Of a stretch of 64,000 bases of DNA, positions 36,658 through 47,800 are shown in pieces. This stretch comes from Cycas panzhihuaensis (Eukaryota; Cycadophyta): assembly GCA_023213395.1 (NCBI GenBank), contig CM041465.1, positions 180,117,741-180,181,740 of the forward strand, written 5' to 3'. Each line of letters starts with the position of its first letter. Within the stretch, counting starts at the first letter, position 1. The position numbers were made by a program, and so were the translations under genes. The notes under the pieces were generated by a model, which did no database searches, was not told where the DNA came from, and saw nothing but the letters and a program-made list of their open reading frames with translations.

Positions 36658-38465
36658 ATAAGGTTTGATGTGTAGTGAGCATATATATTTAGTGTTTTTA
36701 AAATCATGTTATTGGTTTGAAACTTGTTTCGTAGACATGTGTCACTGTTATGCCTAGTGGTATATTATTGAATGTGATGAAAATTCAATTCTAGGGAAGC
36801 CCTAGAGTCAAAGCCATTACGACACATATGGACACTTAGGTACATGCAAGATTTAGACCCTATTACATGAGAAGTAAAGATTATTGGTGGCTATGAAGGT
36901 GAGCAGTTAGTGAAGATAGTAGAAACATCCTTGTTTAATTTGACAATATGGGAGGATATTAAGAAAGGATATTGCATAATAAAGGATGAGTTCTTAGAGA
37001 TTTGAGATGCATTAAATATCAAGAACCCTGCCAGTAAAACATTGTTGCTAATGTATATTGCCTTGTTCATTTGTTGAAGTAGTTGTTAGTCCATGCATAT
37101 ATTTTGGGATTGTTGGGCAGTGATAGATATGGTGCACTAGAGTTTGATGAAAATCCTTCTATTTCTAATTTGGAGTAGAATATGAGGGTGTGAATATAAA
37201 TGAATGAGGTTGCACATGGTTAGGCTATTTGTGTGGACCACTTTATGGCATATCTAAGTTGTTGGCCATTATTAGGCACTAGATTTTTTTATTTACTTGC
37301 CTATTACATTATGCACACTATTATTGGATGCTTGCTTGAGGTTTTGATGGCCTTGTTGAGAAGATAAATAGATTAAAATTCTATTGGGTGCCTCCCAACA
37401 AGTGTAAATCATTTTCTAGTGTGTTTAAATGAGTTGTAGGCATGATGAGCAGCTTTATTTATGGCACATCTATATGTTGGAGCAATCGTAGGGCATGGCA
37501 AGCCATTGGGTGACTTTGAAGACTTGTTGGGAAATTATTGTGATCATTGAAAGTTATTACCAATAACAACAAAAGTGTCGTTTAATTTTTAATTATAGAT
37601 ATTCATTTTTTATACCTTCTAAATGATCAAATTTGATCATTAGATGCTCAACAATACTCACAGGTGTATGCAGTAAATTTATTCAAAGGATATGTTGATT
37701 TTTTATGTTATAATATTTTATAACATTGTATTAAGATATTAAAACATTTTTAAAAGTTGTGTGAAGTTCACAAGCCCCTTAGAGGGGTCACATGATGGCT
37801 TGATATGACCAAACATGTTTTTAAAATGTAGGCTAATCTTAATTTTTGCCTTTTTCTTTTTTTTTTATGACCTACTAGCAATGTTTCCTCCGCAACTTTT
37901 CATTGGGGTGTTCGATTGAGGTGTCATTTATTCTTTTGGATTCCTTGCTTCAACAGGGTTAAAATGAGTAGTTGCCTAACATATTTTAAGCTTTCCAAGA
38001 AGGAAATTTTAATTAGAAAAGTTGATGCTTTCATGGTGACACATTTAAAATGGGTTCTTTTTGGGTGAAATTTCAAGCATGGTTTAGTCTACATATGTTT
38101 AACATAGTTTTAATGAAAACCTATAAGTTGTATATGGTTAATGTATTAAAATTTGTCACATTATAGTGCAAGTGTGCTTCAAATGGACTAGGTGATAGGT
38201 TCATATTCTTATGGCTAGAATAGTTATTTACAGGTCTTATGAATGGGTTGTTATTGAATAGCCCATGTTCTTTGCTCCATTTAGTGCTGAAGATGAGCAT
38301 GTACAAGGAAAACACACTTTAGTGGAGACATTGATAAACCATATATTCAAAGAGCATCCTAAAGCACTAGCAAGTACAATAACTAGTTACCTAGGTGCAC
38401 TGGTAGATGGTTGTCTCTTCATATGGATGTTAGCTTTGAAATGAATTAAATCTTATAAGAGAGAT
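36658..38465 (+). other. Delta internal region 2
   Basis: Homologous to 28332-30149 along its length, for example AAGGTTTGAT.TGTAGT.AGC at both starts and GGTGGTTGTCTCTTCA-like text at both ends. No protein domain. The purine tract before LTR 3 is decayed (AAGAGAGAT). Confidence 0.7.
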
Positions 38466-38771
38466 TGTTAAGATGTAATATTAAATCCATATGTTAACTA
38501 TCCCTCATATTGGCCAAGGGATACACATCTTTGAGGCACTCTTTACAGGTGGGCTATATTAAGAGTTGTGCTATTGGTTCATAAGTTGTTATGGAGGCTC
38601 ACTAGTGTGGTTGGCCTACAAGGAGGTTATTGTTACTATATATGCACTTATTATTAATGCAAATCCCTTGAGGGATGTATATTCTTCCACCAATTCTATT
38701 TGTATACTTTCATGGTTATTTGATCTCTTTACTTATGCTTTATGCCTAGTTTAGTATTTAATTCTCTAATA
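38466..38771 (+). repeat. Delta LTR 3
   Basis: 306 bases, TGTTAAGATGTAATATT to TCTAATA. Not followed by a primer site, which makes it the outer 3' LTR. Confidence 0.85.
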
Positions 38772-38776
38772 ATCCT
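38772..38776. repeat. Target-site duplication of delta, right copy
   Basis: ATCCT against ATCCC at 28000-28004. Confidence 0.65.
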
Positions 38777-39460
38777 TAGTGTTTTCCCTAGTGTGGACTT
38801 TCCTCTAGTAGGTTTATTTTAAGTTTCTCCTCTCTCTAATATGTCACTTCATAAAAAAAAACAATTCAAAAAAAAATTATAAAATTAGAAACCAGAATCT
38901 AGGCTCTAAGATAAGTCCAAACAACTCTTACTTTTAAGCAATAATTACTAAAGAGGTTAAATTATAGTGATCACCTATGGCTTCCATGCCTACACCTTTG
39001 GATTTTGAGGCAAGCCCTCTTATTCCCAAGTCAATACTAACTCTAAGATAAGCTCAAATAACTCCTCCTCCAAAGGGTACTTGTTAATGATATTAAACTA
39101 GGATGACAATCCTTGGCTTCTAATTCTAAAACCCTTAGCTTTCAAGTCCAATTCCTTTAGCCATTGAGGCAAGCCCTCAAGTGCCTAAGATCACTTTGAA
39201 AATAGTCACTAATAAGAATAAATTATAGTGATGCTTTTGTGCTTGTCTAGGTCTCATCATGGTTTCTAAGCTCATCGTGAAATTTTGACTTTAGAGCTTG
39301 TCTAAGTCTCATCATGGTTTATAATCTCATCATAAAATTTTGACTTTAGAGCTTATCTTTGCCCTATTTAGCACACCATTAAAGTTATTGCCAATGGAAA
39401 TAAACTAGTGAAAACAATCCATGAACACTTACTAAGGAGGCTAAACTATAGTAGACTACC
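38777..39460. repeat. Continuation of the GAGGTTAAACTA repeat family
   Basis: Degenerate units of the family seen at 25.4-27.9 kb reappear to the right of delta: AGAGGTTAAATTATAGTGATC (near 38955), GATATTAAACTAGGATGAC (near 39090), and AAGGAGGCTAAACTATAG (near 39428). This shows that delta was inserted inside a larger repeat tract. Confidence 0.6.
39241..39355. repeat. 55-base tandem duplication
   Basis: Two copies starting GCTTGTCTA.GTCTCATCAT at 39241 and 39296, period 55. Confidence 0.85.
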
Positions 39461-42400
39461 TTCCCTTATCATTTTAATAGTTGCACAAATAGTCTATCTG
39501 AGGTATTATTGGCAGCATTCACCATTTTGCACCACAAGTCTAAAGAGGTTCTATCACAAAGAGGGTAAGTGTTTCTTGTAAATTGAGAAGTCCATATTCA
39601 TCCCAACATAGATAAGTGAAGGTATGTCCTTCCTGTTTCTTATTTTAATTTAGTTATTAGCTTTCATAAATATATTTGATAATGTTTATCTATTGTCTTA
39701 GTGAATGGGGGTATGTATATATGTATTCAGTCGATGATGAGTCTAATCATGATCAATGGAAAAATAAGTTATCCACCTGAGCTTAATAGATTATAAAATG
39801 ACTTTTATATACCTCTTCAAATTCTTTCAACCTTACTTCTACCCCTATTTGCAATGATTCTCTACTTATCTTGTTATGTTGGATGCCTTTTCTATCACAA
39901 CCTTCCTTTTCTACTTGTTTTTCCTCATCCCATGAAGATTTCTATATGTTATAGATTCTTTATCATAGAGTACATGTGTTTTAGATCTTGGGGAGCTAGT
40001 GGACATGTTTTTATCCTTAGAAAGATGGTTGTAATTATATAAGTGGTAAAATAGTTATTAAGAAATTTTGTATATATGGTATTAAAGTTATACTTTACTA
40101 GTAGTCATCTTCTTTCATGGTTGTCAAGGTCCTAAGCAAAGTGAGTTCTTATTTTAAAAGTTATTACTGTTGAGAGGTATTTAATCATATTTAGTGAGTA
40201 TTATAAACTTAAAGCTATAGAATTTTAAATCCCCTAATAAATTGAAGTTTCATGTTTGAAGTTTATGATCAACCAATGGCAAGGGCTAATTGTGATATTG
40301 ATTCATATGCAAGTTAAAGATTGTGGTAGAGTTTGAACTTCTTATTTAAGATGTGATATATACCAAACTAAAATAAAGAGCTATTAGTAAGAACTTGTTA
40401 TGATTGGACAAGAAGAAGGATGTGAAAAGATAAATTTATATAGGGTAGTTATACAAACACCATCCAAGCTCAAGAATAATGATAAGGACTCATACTATTC
40501 AAGTAGAAGGATGGAAGAACATTAGCATTCTAAGATGGTTTTTTATCTCAATTAAAACTTAAAAGAATTTAACATGGTATTAGGTGCTTCTGAATATTTT
40601 CCATTACAGATTTGACTATGTAGGAAATAATATTATAGGAGAACAAGGCAAAACATATACAAAAATCACATAGATCAATATTGCATTATAGCATCATAGC
40701 TTCAACATGAAAGTACTTTGTATTCAATCCATATTATAGTGAAGAGAGTTATAAAGTTCCCAATAAGGGAAGTATCTAAAGACAATAGGGTTGCACACCT
40801 CTCAATATTTATAATTTTGGGGGAGGAGGGAAACTCCTCAACCCCTGAAATTCAAATTACAATAAAATAATAATAACTTAACTTAAATTAACTTAAATCA
40901 ACATTAAACTTACCTATACATGTTGAGCACCCACATATGTAAATTGAGGTTGATGAGATGTACAATCCTGGTTAGAAGGTGGGAGTGGAGTGATGACAAT
41001 TAACTCCAATAGACTAAAGGCCTCATATCCTAATTACTACTAAAGAGAAAGAGAAGACATCACTAGCATGAAATCATTTTAGAATGTCTTTAATAGAGCA
41101 TGGACTAAAACATAAATTACAAGTAAAGACATAGGCCATTGATATGAAAAATAAAAAGGGTTTACCTTTAATAACAAGTCATTTACTTACATACAGTCTG
41201 AGACTTTTTGTTTGGTAGTGGTTAAGAGACTAATTATAATCATAAGGCATAATGAATATCATTGGTTAACCATAGAGAGCAACATAACACATAGGCCATA
41301 TTTTATTAGCACCTAAAATATACTTTTGCTTATTGCCTAACTTTGGACATAGATTAAAATTGTGCAGGTAATGATTAATCTAAAGTTTTTAACTCAAGAT
41401 AATCTTTGAATGATAATTCGTTAGATCAATATAATTATGTTTTAATGCCAAGAAATAAATTATTTATTCATATGTTTAAATTCAAAGATAATAGGTACTT
41501 GACTAGGCCTTTGGAAACCTAACTCCTTTATTGTTCTTTGATTGAAGACTTATTTAGCAGTAAGTATTACTCTTTAAACTTAACAGAAACCTTTTTAGTA
41601 AAAGATGTGATTTAGTTAAAGTTGTAGAATCAATAAACTTTTACCAAATGGCTGTCAGAATAGTTAGGTATTATTGTGCTATCAACTTGAAAACTAATTT
41701 GCATAAAGAACATTCATGAAATACCATACAGACATTGGCATTACAAAACCTGAAAGTACTATTGCAATTATATTAGTTGAGAAAGAAGATACCCTAAGGG
41801 TTTCATGTAATGAGCCTTGTCATAAAGGATTCTTCTATCACTGAAATCTCATAAAGGTTCTTAGTAAGTAAAAGCACTTTCATTATTGACTAACCTTCTT
41901 GATTCTTTTATTTCTATGAAAACATGGCTTAACATCATGGTAGTCTCCAGTTGTTAAGAAGAAAAGGAGTATAAATCAATAACAAGCATTTCTGGTACTT
42001 CATTCATTTTAGGTTTAGGTGACACTCTTAGCACGAGGGTACTCAACTAGGCAACCTCTTTTAATATTATTCCAACTCATAAATATTGTCTAAGGGATGA
42101 TCTTAATTATGTGTTGGGCATATAGATAGTTTTTTAATAGAATTTCAGGCGATCATTTTCTTATACCAATAAACATTTGATGTTAATACTAAGAGGTTTA
42201 GGTATTTTTTAAACATTGTCATTTCTAATTTAATTTTATAATATAAGTGATATACTATTAAAAAATATTTATCACCATTAATTTTATGTCTTTCTAAGTT
42301 GATTAGCGTTTAAGGGATTTATCAAGTTAAGGAAATTATTGTTTATATTCAACCATTCATTAAGGAAATGTTTGCACTTTGAAATGGAGCTACAATTGAT

Positions 42401-42760
42401 GATATATCTCACGTTATTTTTTATTTAAGTATCATAAGTACTATGAGAAGTATTATATGTAGACAATTTATAACTTCCAAGGGCTAAGGGCCCACTTAAG
42501 TAAAGGTCCATATTTAAACAAACTTAATTTTAACATATGATATTTCAGTTAAACTTACCTAATCTTTACATAATATTTCAATTCTTAGGTTGTATATTAT
42601 TAGATTTAAAATGGCATTATTGCATTAAACAAGTATCCACTTCAATTTTTAAAATTGTTTCCTTGAAAGAGTAAAAATAAGGGATTTGAATTATGTGAAA
42701 GTTACATTTGGCTCTTAATTTTAATTAACACTTAGAAAATATAGGGTTATTGAGTTTATA
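39461..42760. other. AT-rich intergenic stretch, no feature recognised
   Basis: No ORF with any family resemblance on either strand, no RNA gene, no clear transposon ends. A GGGGGAGGAGGG purine tract near 40820 and a nearby short pyrimidine run are isolated, with no LTR beside them. Confidence 0.5.
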
Positions 42761-43205
42761 ACCCTAGTTAACAGGGTTCGAGAATCTAGTTTTGATGTGA
42801 ACTGGGTGCATAACTTCAATTTTGAGTTTGGTCAAACCCCAAATTACATCCTTTTTTGTCTATTTCTAACCATTTTAGGACTATTTCTAGGTCATTTATG
42901 GTCATTTTAAAGATATTTCAAGGTTGTTTTTAGTTTTAGGTTTTGTTCTCTCTCTCTCTGTTAGCATATATCTTACTACTGTTATATACATATATACAAA
43001 AAAATACTTCTATTTTTATTTATAGAGATGTTTAATGTATTATTGTGTATGTGTTGAATGACTATTTGCAATGTTTATAATTTGTTTTCTTTTAATTAAA
43101 AAAAAAAAAAAAGATAAATCCAAACCTAAACTTGTGAATCCAATTTTCAAAGGAAGGAACCAGATTTTTAGAACTCAAAACTTGCAAACCCCAAACCCAA
43201 CAACC
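42761..43205. repeat. Possible MITE-like element with imperfect terminal inverted repeats
   Basis: GGGTTCGAGAATCTAGTTTT near 42773 is similar to the reverse complement of sequence near 43140-43175 (GAGTTCTAAAAATCTGGTTC). The interior has a CT microsatellite (42948-42960) and a 15-17 base poly-A (about 43099). No clear target duplication was found, so this may be chance or a decayed SINE/MITE. Confidence 0.3.
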
Positions 43206-43884
43206 TTGGGAAAAAGATTTTTCATTACATACTCAACAACATAAATGTACTTGATTAATTGTCTTTAAGTTTTCAGTTTACTTCCACTATATAAAAAACA
43301 CTTGATTTACATAAAATGTGATAAATTCTGACGAGCTTTATAAATGTATGAAAAGTTAATAAATCTTTCCCTTGATTTGAAAGCATTAATAATCAATGCT
43401 AGTAGATTGGATCCAACCTAAGATCAAGATTAGTAATCTATGTTGTAGAATGCACATAGATGTGTATATAACAAGTCTTAATATAAGCAAAATTATTTAT
43501 TATAATTATTTGATAGTCAGAGCTAGATAGCATTTATCATCCTGATAATCTATCCCATGGTAAATTACTCAATGATATTCAAGGACATTTTATGAACATG
43601 CGACTTTAATGATGTTCTAAAGAAGATATTTTGGCTACTAATTTGTATACAATTGTGTAAGTAACTCAACAAATAATTCAAGAGATCATAAGATGATGGT
43701 AATCAGGAAGCCATATAATTGGTTGCTTATAAATTATATTTTCTTTATATTTTGTTACTATAATTTGAAATACTTTCCCTTATTTTATTTTGGCAAAGAG
43801 ATGTTGGCTGAGAGTTGTCATTACTTTGGAATAAAGTAAAGTGTCACAACTCTCATTATAAGGGTTGTTATAATACCATAATGT
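43206..43884. other. AT-rich intergenic stretch, no feature recognised
   Basis: No ORF, repeat unit or RNA gene supported. Confidence 0.5.
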
Positions 43885-44014
43885 CACCATCCTCTTGTTT
43901 TACATGAAGGAAGCTCTAATACAACAATGTAACAATAATCTCCAAGTATCACCATCCTCTTGTTTTACATGAAGGAAGCTCTAATACAACAATGTAATAA
44001 CGCTCTCCAAGAGC
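43885..44014. repeat. 65-base tandem duplication
   Basis: CACCATCCTCTTGTTTTACA starts at 43885 and again at 43950. The first about 48 bases of each unit are nearly identical, so the duplication is recent relative to its surroundings. Confidence 0.92.
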
Positions 44015-44740
44015 ACTTAAGCTTAAAAGACATATGCAATAAAATTATTGATCAACAAGCAACACATTGTGCCAATAATCTACATAATTATTAATATACA
44101 TGTGCATTCTATATGATGCCATTATGCAATGGAACATGCTTACAATACTAATATAAATATTTAGACATGCAACAACATCACAATATGCAATATCTCATAA
44201 AATAAATGACTATTCAAAAATTAGATTAACATCACTTAGTTTTATAAAAGTATCCACATAAATTCAAAGCGCGAGAACCTTTTTTTTTTTGAGAAAAAAC
44301 TAGATAGCTCAAAGATATTCACCACCTAGCCAACTAGAAACCTATCACAAAAAATTGATACCAAACTAAGACATGTGACATGAATACAAGAGTACTATTT
44401 TTTGAATACAAGCTTTTACAACTCCTTCCTAAACCGCTAGAACAATAGAATAATAGCTTAATGGTCATTGTGACTATAATAAATAACCCAAACTAACTAT
44501 GTGACTCGGTGATAACAACTCATTACACCTCATATATGCAACATAAAACATCCATATACATGAGGTTATCTACAATGGAGCCAATACCATCTTGTGGCAC
44601 CTTACCATATCAATATATTAAGCCCAACCAATGGTTTCACACTATAAATTCCATCACACCATGTCAAAACTATGTCTATAAATAAGTTGTGGTAGTCATA
44701 ACTCCCTTAGCATCACACTAAGACCTTTAGCATCATACCA
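44015..44740. other. AT-rich intergenic stretch, no feature recognised
   Basis: Contains a poly-T run at about 44280-44290. No gene supported. Confidence 0.5.
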
Positions 44741-45970
44741 AAATTAAAATATCACACTCATATATAAATTGTGACACCTCACTATCACACCAAAGTTAAA
44801 CAATCACACCCATAAGACAATAAAAATCACCATATAAAGTATCATACTATAATAGTAGTCTCATACACTACCACAATAAAAAACATTATGGAATGCTAGT
44901 AATCAAATTATAAAAGGGACTTTGGAGAATAAGCAGTATTATTCAGAAATCCAAAGATAAGAAGACTACCCTATATGCAAGGGTATTCGCATCATATATG
45001 TGTTGCTAAAAGATCCCAAAATCTAGAAATATGGAATGTTGAAAATCCAAAAGCTAAAATGGCAAGAAACTTAAAGGTGGTGAAAAATAAAAGATACTCA
45101 AATTATACACCCCTCTTAATTATAGTACAAGTTTATCATCTCATGAGATTGGCTACCTTTTCCCACAACTGCCTTTAATTAATGTAATTTAGAAGGGAAT
45201 TAGAATAAATCCTTGATTCTAATCATGCTCTAAAAAGGATTAAACATATATATAAATGTGGATTCAATTTTCTCCACCAACCCTCATTAATAGCCAATCA
45301 ACTTATTATAAGGAAATTAAATACTAGTCAAAACTTGAAATCTTGCCCCCTAAAATTAGGACATCACACTCACATATAAGCTACAACATGTCACTTTATA
45401 ACTCACGGTGATCGCACAAGGTGTTATAATATTACAACAAATTTAAGCAATCACCGATAACACAATTAAAATCACCACATAAAGTAGCGTATTATAATGG
45501 TAGTTTCATATATTACCACAATAGAATCATCATAAGATGGTAGTAATTAAATTACAAAAGAGCCTTTGTGGAATAAGGAGTGTTCTTTAGAAATCTAAAG
45601 ATAAGAAGACTATCTGCATGCAAAATAATTGAAAAGCTAAAAAGATAGAATGTTATAAAACCAAAAGCTAAAATGTTAATAAAGTCAAAGGTGGTAAAAA
45701 ATACTCAAATTATGTACTCCTCTTATTTTTAATGAAAACTAATTACCTAATGTGATCACTACCTTTTGTAACAACCACCTTTGATTAATGCAATTTAAAA
45801 GGGAATTAAAATAAATCCTTATTTGTAATTATGCTTTAGAAAAGATTAAACACATATGTAAGCATGGGTTCAATATACTCCACTAAGCCTTATTAATAAA
45901 TAGGTCGACTAATTATAAAGGAATTATACACAAGAGTTAAAACTTAAAACCTCTACCCTTAAAAATTCCT
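44741..45970. repeat. 612-base tandem duplication, two diverged units
   Basis: Units 44741-45352 and 45353-45970 align throughout: ATCACACTCA at 44751 and 45363, then AAAATCACCA.ATAAAGTA, then AAAGATAAGAAGACTA.C. They end in matching stretches AAAACTT.AAA.C.... By eye they differ at about one base in five, so this duplication is old. No ORF is conserved between units. Confidence 0.85.
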
Positions 45971-46590
45971 CCTTTGTTCATCTTATGTGTCCCCTTCATT
46001 TTCCTTTTAAGTAATCCATCCATAGTTGATTATTAATGAGCTTCTTATTTACATCATTTACAATGCATTTGAGCGCTTGACCCCTCGGGATAATCATATA
46101 TACATAGGCTTTATACCTCTCTTTGTTATGAAACATTACACTTCAAATATGAAAATATATAGAAATACATCCTTCACACCTAATAAGCTATTTCAATATG
46201 AAAGAAATTTCTTAAAGATCATACTATAGAGTATAATGTTGTAATAAATGCCCCTTAATGTTATGAAGGGGAATGATTTCATTATATCATAAGATAAAAT
46301 GCATGACACCAAGATTTACAATAAAAGATACAATAAATATGTATACCAAGTAAAATGTTACATAAAAGCTAAACCCAAAAGAAATGTTTGGTAATTAAGA
46401 CATCATTTTGTGTAAGTCATCAAATATGTTAAAAGATTTGGTAGTGCTAGACATAAAACGACGGTTGAATGGTTAGTGAATATGTTAAACAAACTTATAA
46501 GTATTGTTCATTAATAATCAAATAACTAGTAACCCATTCGAATGTTCTACGAATGAACGAATCTTCTTTTGGAAAAGAAAAGAATCTAAC
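45971..46590. other. AT-rich intergenic stretch before the GC-rich island
   Basis: A 67-codon open frame at 46026-46229 has no family resemblance and ordinary intergenic composition. Nothing else supported. Confidence 0.45.
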
Positions 46591-46983
46591 AATTCTAAAG
46601 TTACGTTGCGGTCCCATGCGGGGGGCTGGACCGCTTATCCAGCGGTGCGGGGGGTCCTATGCATTATAGTAACAGCCGTTCGCAGGGAAATAAGTGAATC
46701 TTCGTGAAAAACTGTGTAGCGGACCCGCTCGTTTCAGCGGAGGTAAAAAGGAGGGGGCTGGATTGAGCAGGTGACCGGATAGTTGTACGGTAATCTATGT
46801 GGCAATATCTGTGTTATTCCCGCCCTTCTAAATGTTGAAATCGTAATGATAATTTTTTAAAATATAAATAAAATAATTTTATTTTATAAATGTAGCGGGT
46901 AGCGACTGAGATCGTGTCTATGCATGGGACCGCTATGAGATTACTAGATTCAGTTTGATTCTAAAAAATTTGGTGCTAAATTT

Positions 46984-46999
46984 GTAGCGGACCCGCTAC
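46984..46999. promoter_or_regulatory. Perfect 7-base inverted repeat GTAGCGG-AC-CCGCTAC
   Basis: A shorter version, AGCGG-AC-CCGCT, occurs at 46718-46729, 266 bases upstream. A dimeric protein-binding site is one reading. No known motif is asserted. Confidence 0.4.
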
Positions 47000-47197
47000 A
47001 ATTTTTGCGGAACCCCCCTACATGGGACCGCGCTCTTAATGGCCCCAATTTCAGCATTAATGGCCATTATAACCAAAGTTCTCGCGGACCCACGAATCCC
47101 AATTTATTGAAGGCGGGGGATTATCACCGGTGCAAATATTCAAATTCAGTGCGAGCACAGAGAAAACCAAAACGTGCACATGGAAGGCCTGGTGACC

Positions 47198-47379
47198 GTT
47201 TCCCAAAAACGTAGAAGCTCTGCGGCAGCCCCTGGATGACGGCGTTTAATTCGGATGTGGAACAGGGAGATTCGACACTCACACAATGAATCGCCTGTAC
47301 CCAACGTTCGGGGTTCCTTTCGAAACAGCTGGGAAGCGCGGCAGCTCTCCGATTGGAGCATTTAATTCGAATGTGGGCC
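47198..47379. repeat. 116-base tandem duplication in the GC-rich island
   Basis: CGGCAG...TTTAATTCG.ATGTGG occurs at 47223-47260 and again at 47339-47376. Shared text extends about 25 bases to the left (TTTC..AAA...GAAGC). The spacing of 116 is not a multiple of three, so it is not a protein repeat in one frame. Confidence 0.8.
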
Positions 47380-47800
47380 CCGCAGGTGCCACGGTAGGCC
47401 ATGCCATGGTCTATTATTATGGTTCCATGGAGAGGCTGGGGTTCTTAATTTTTTGGAAATTGTGGTTCCCTGCGTTGCACAGGAACTTGTCGACCGGAGA
47501 AAATAAAATTTTATCCGAGATTCACAGAGCGGAATCATTTACCTTATGACTGTTTCAGCGATTTAAGGGGGACTGAATTCAGTGAAAAGCGCTAAGGCCA
47601 GAGCAAATATCTGATTTTCCCTTTCAGCGCCCCAAAAATCGCAGCATTACCGTTGGATTTTTCCGAAAACCCCGTTCCATGGGACTCCGACCCAAGTCTG
47701 CTAAAACTCCCGCTAATGTGACCAGCATTGAATGACAAATATGGGACGGCGAAAGATTTATGGTGCAGTGTGTTGATGCATTTTAGAGTTCATAAGACTG

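Larger units (their letters stand above)
28005..38771 (+). mobile_element. Non-autonomous LTR retrotransposon delta, LTR-internal-LTR-internal-LTR
   Basis: Three LTRs of about 306-312 bases (28005-28316; 30150-30318 plus 36503-36642; 38466-38771) separate two homologous internal regions of about 1.83 kb (28317-30149 and 36643-38465). Each internal region begins with a primer site (TGGTATCAAATCC or TGGTATTAGAGCC) and ends with a purine tract before the next LTR. No gag, protease, integrase or RT motif is visible, so it depended on another element for movement. The middle LTR is split by a LINE. The two-unit structure, bounded by one outer target duplication, suggests unequal recombination between LTRs of two copies. 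Confidence 0.85.
46590..47800. promoter_or_regulatory. GC-rich, CpG-retaining island, candidate gene-associated regulatory region
   Basis: Composition changes abruptly: CpG, rare elsewhere in the window, is frequent here. The block has AGCGG-AC-CCGCT inverted repeats (46718-46729 and, extended to 16 bases, 46984-46999), CATGGGACCGC twice (about 46923 and 47019), GGACCCAC (about 47088) and GTGGGCCC (about 47373), which match the known TCP-site patterns, and TTCCCGCC (about 46816), resembling an E2F site. There are short overlapping open frames on both strands (47124-47402 minus; 47286-47549 plus), none recognisable. A promoter/first-exon region or a young, still unmethylated insertion would both fit. 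Confidence 0.35.

Noticed and set aside
47124-47549. Overlapping open frames on both strands in the GC-rich island
   Set aside because: Open frames are expected by chance in GC-rich DNA with few stop codons. No recognisable domain, and the 116-base repeat shifts frame. Kept only as part of the island.
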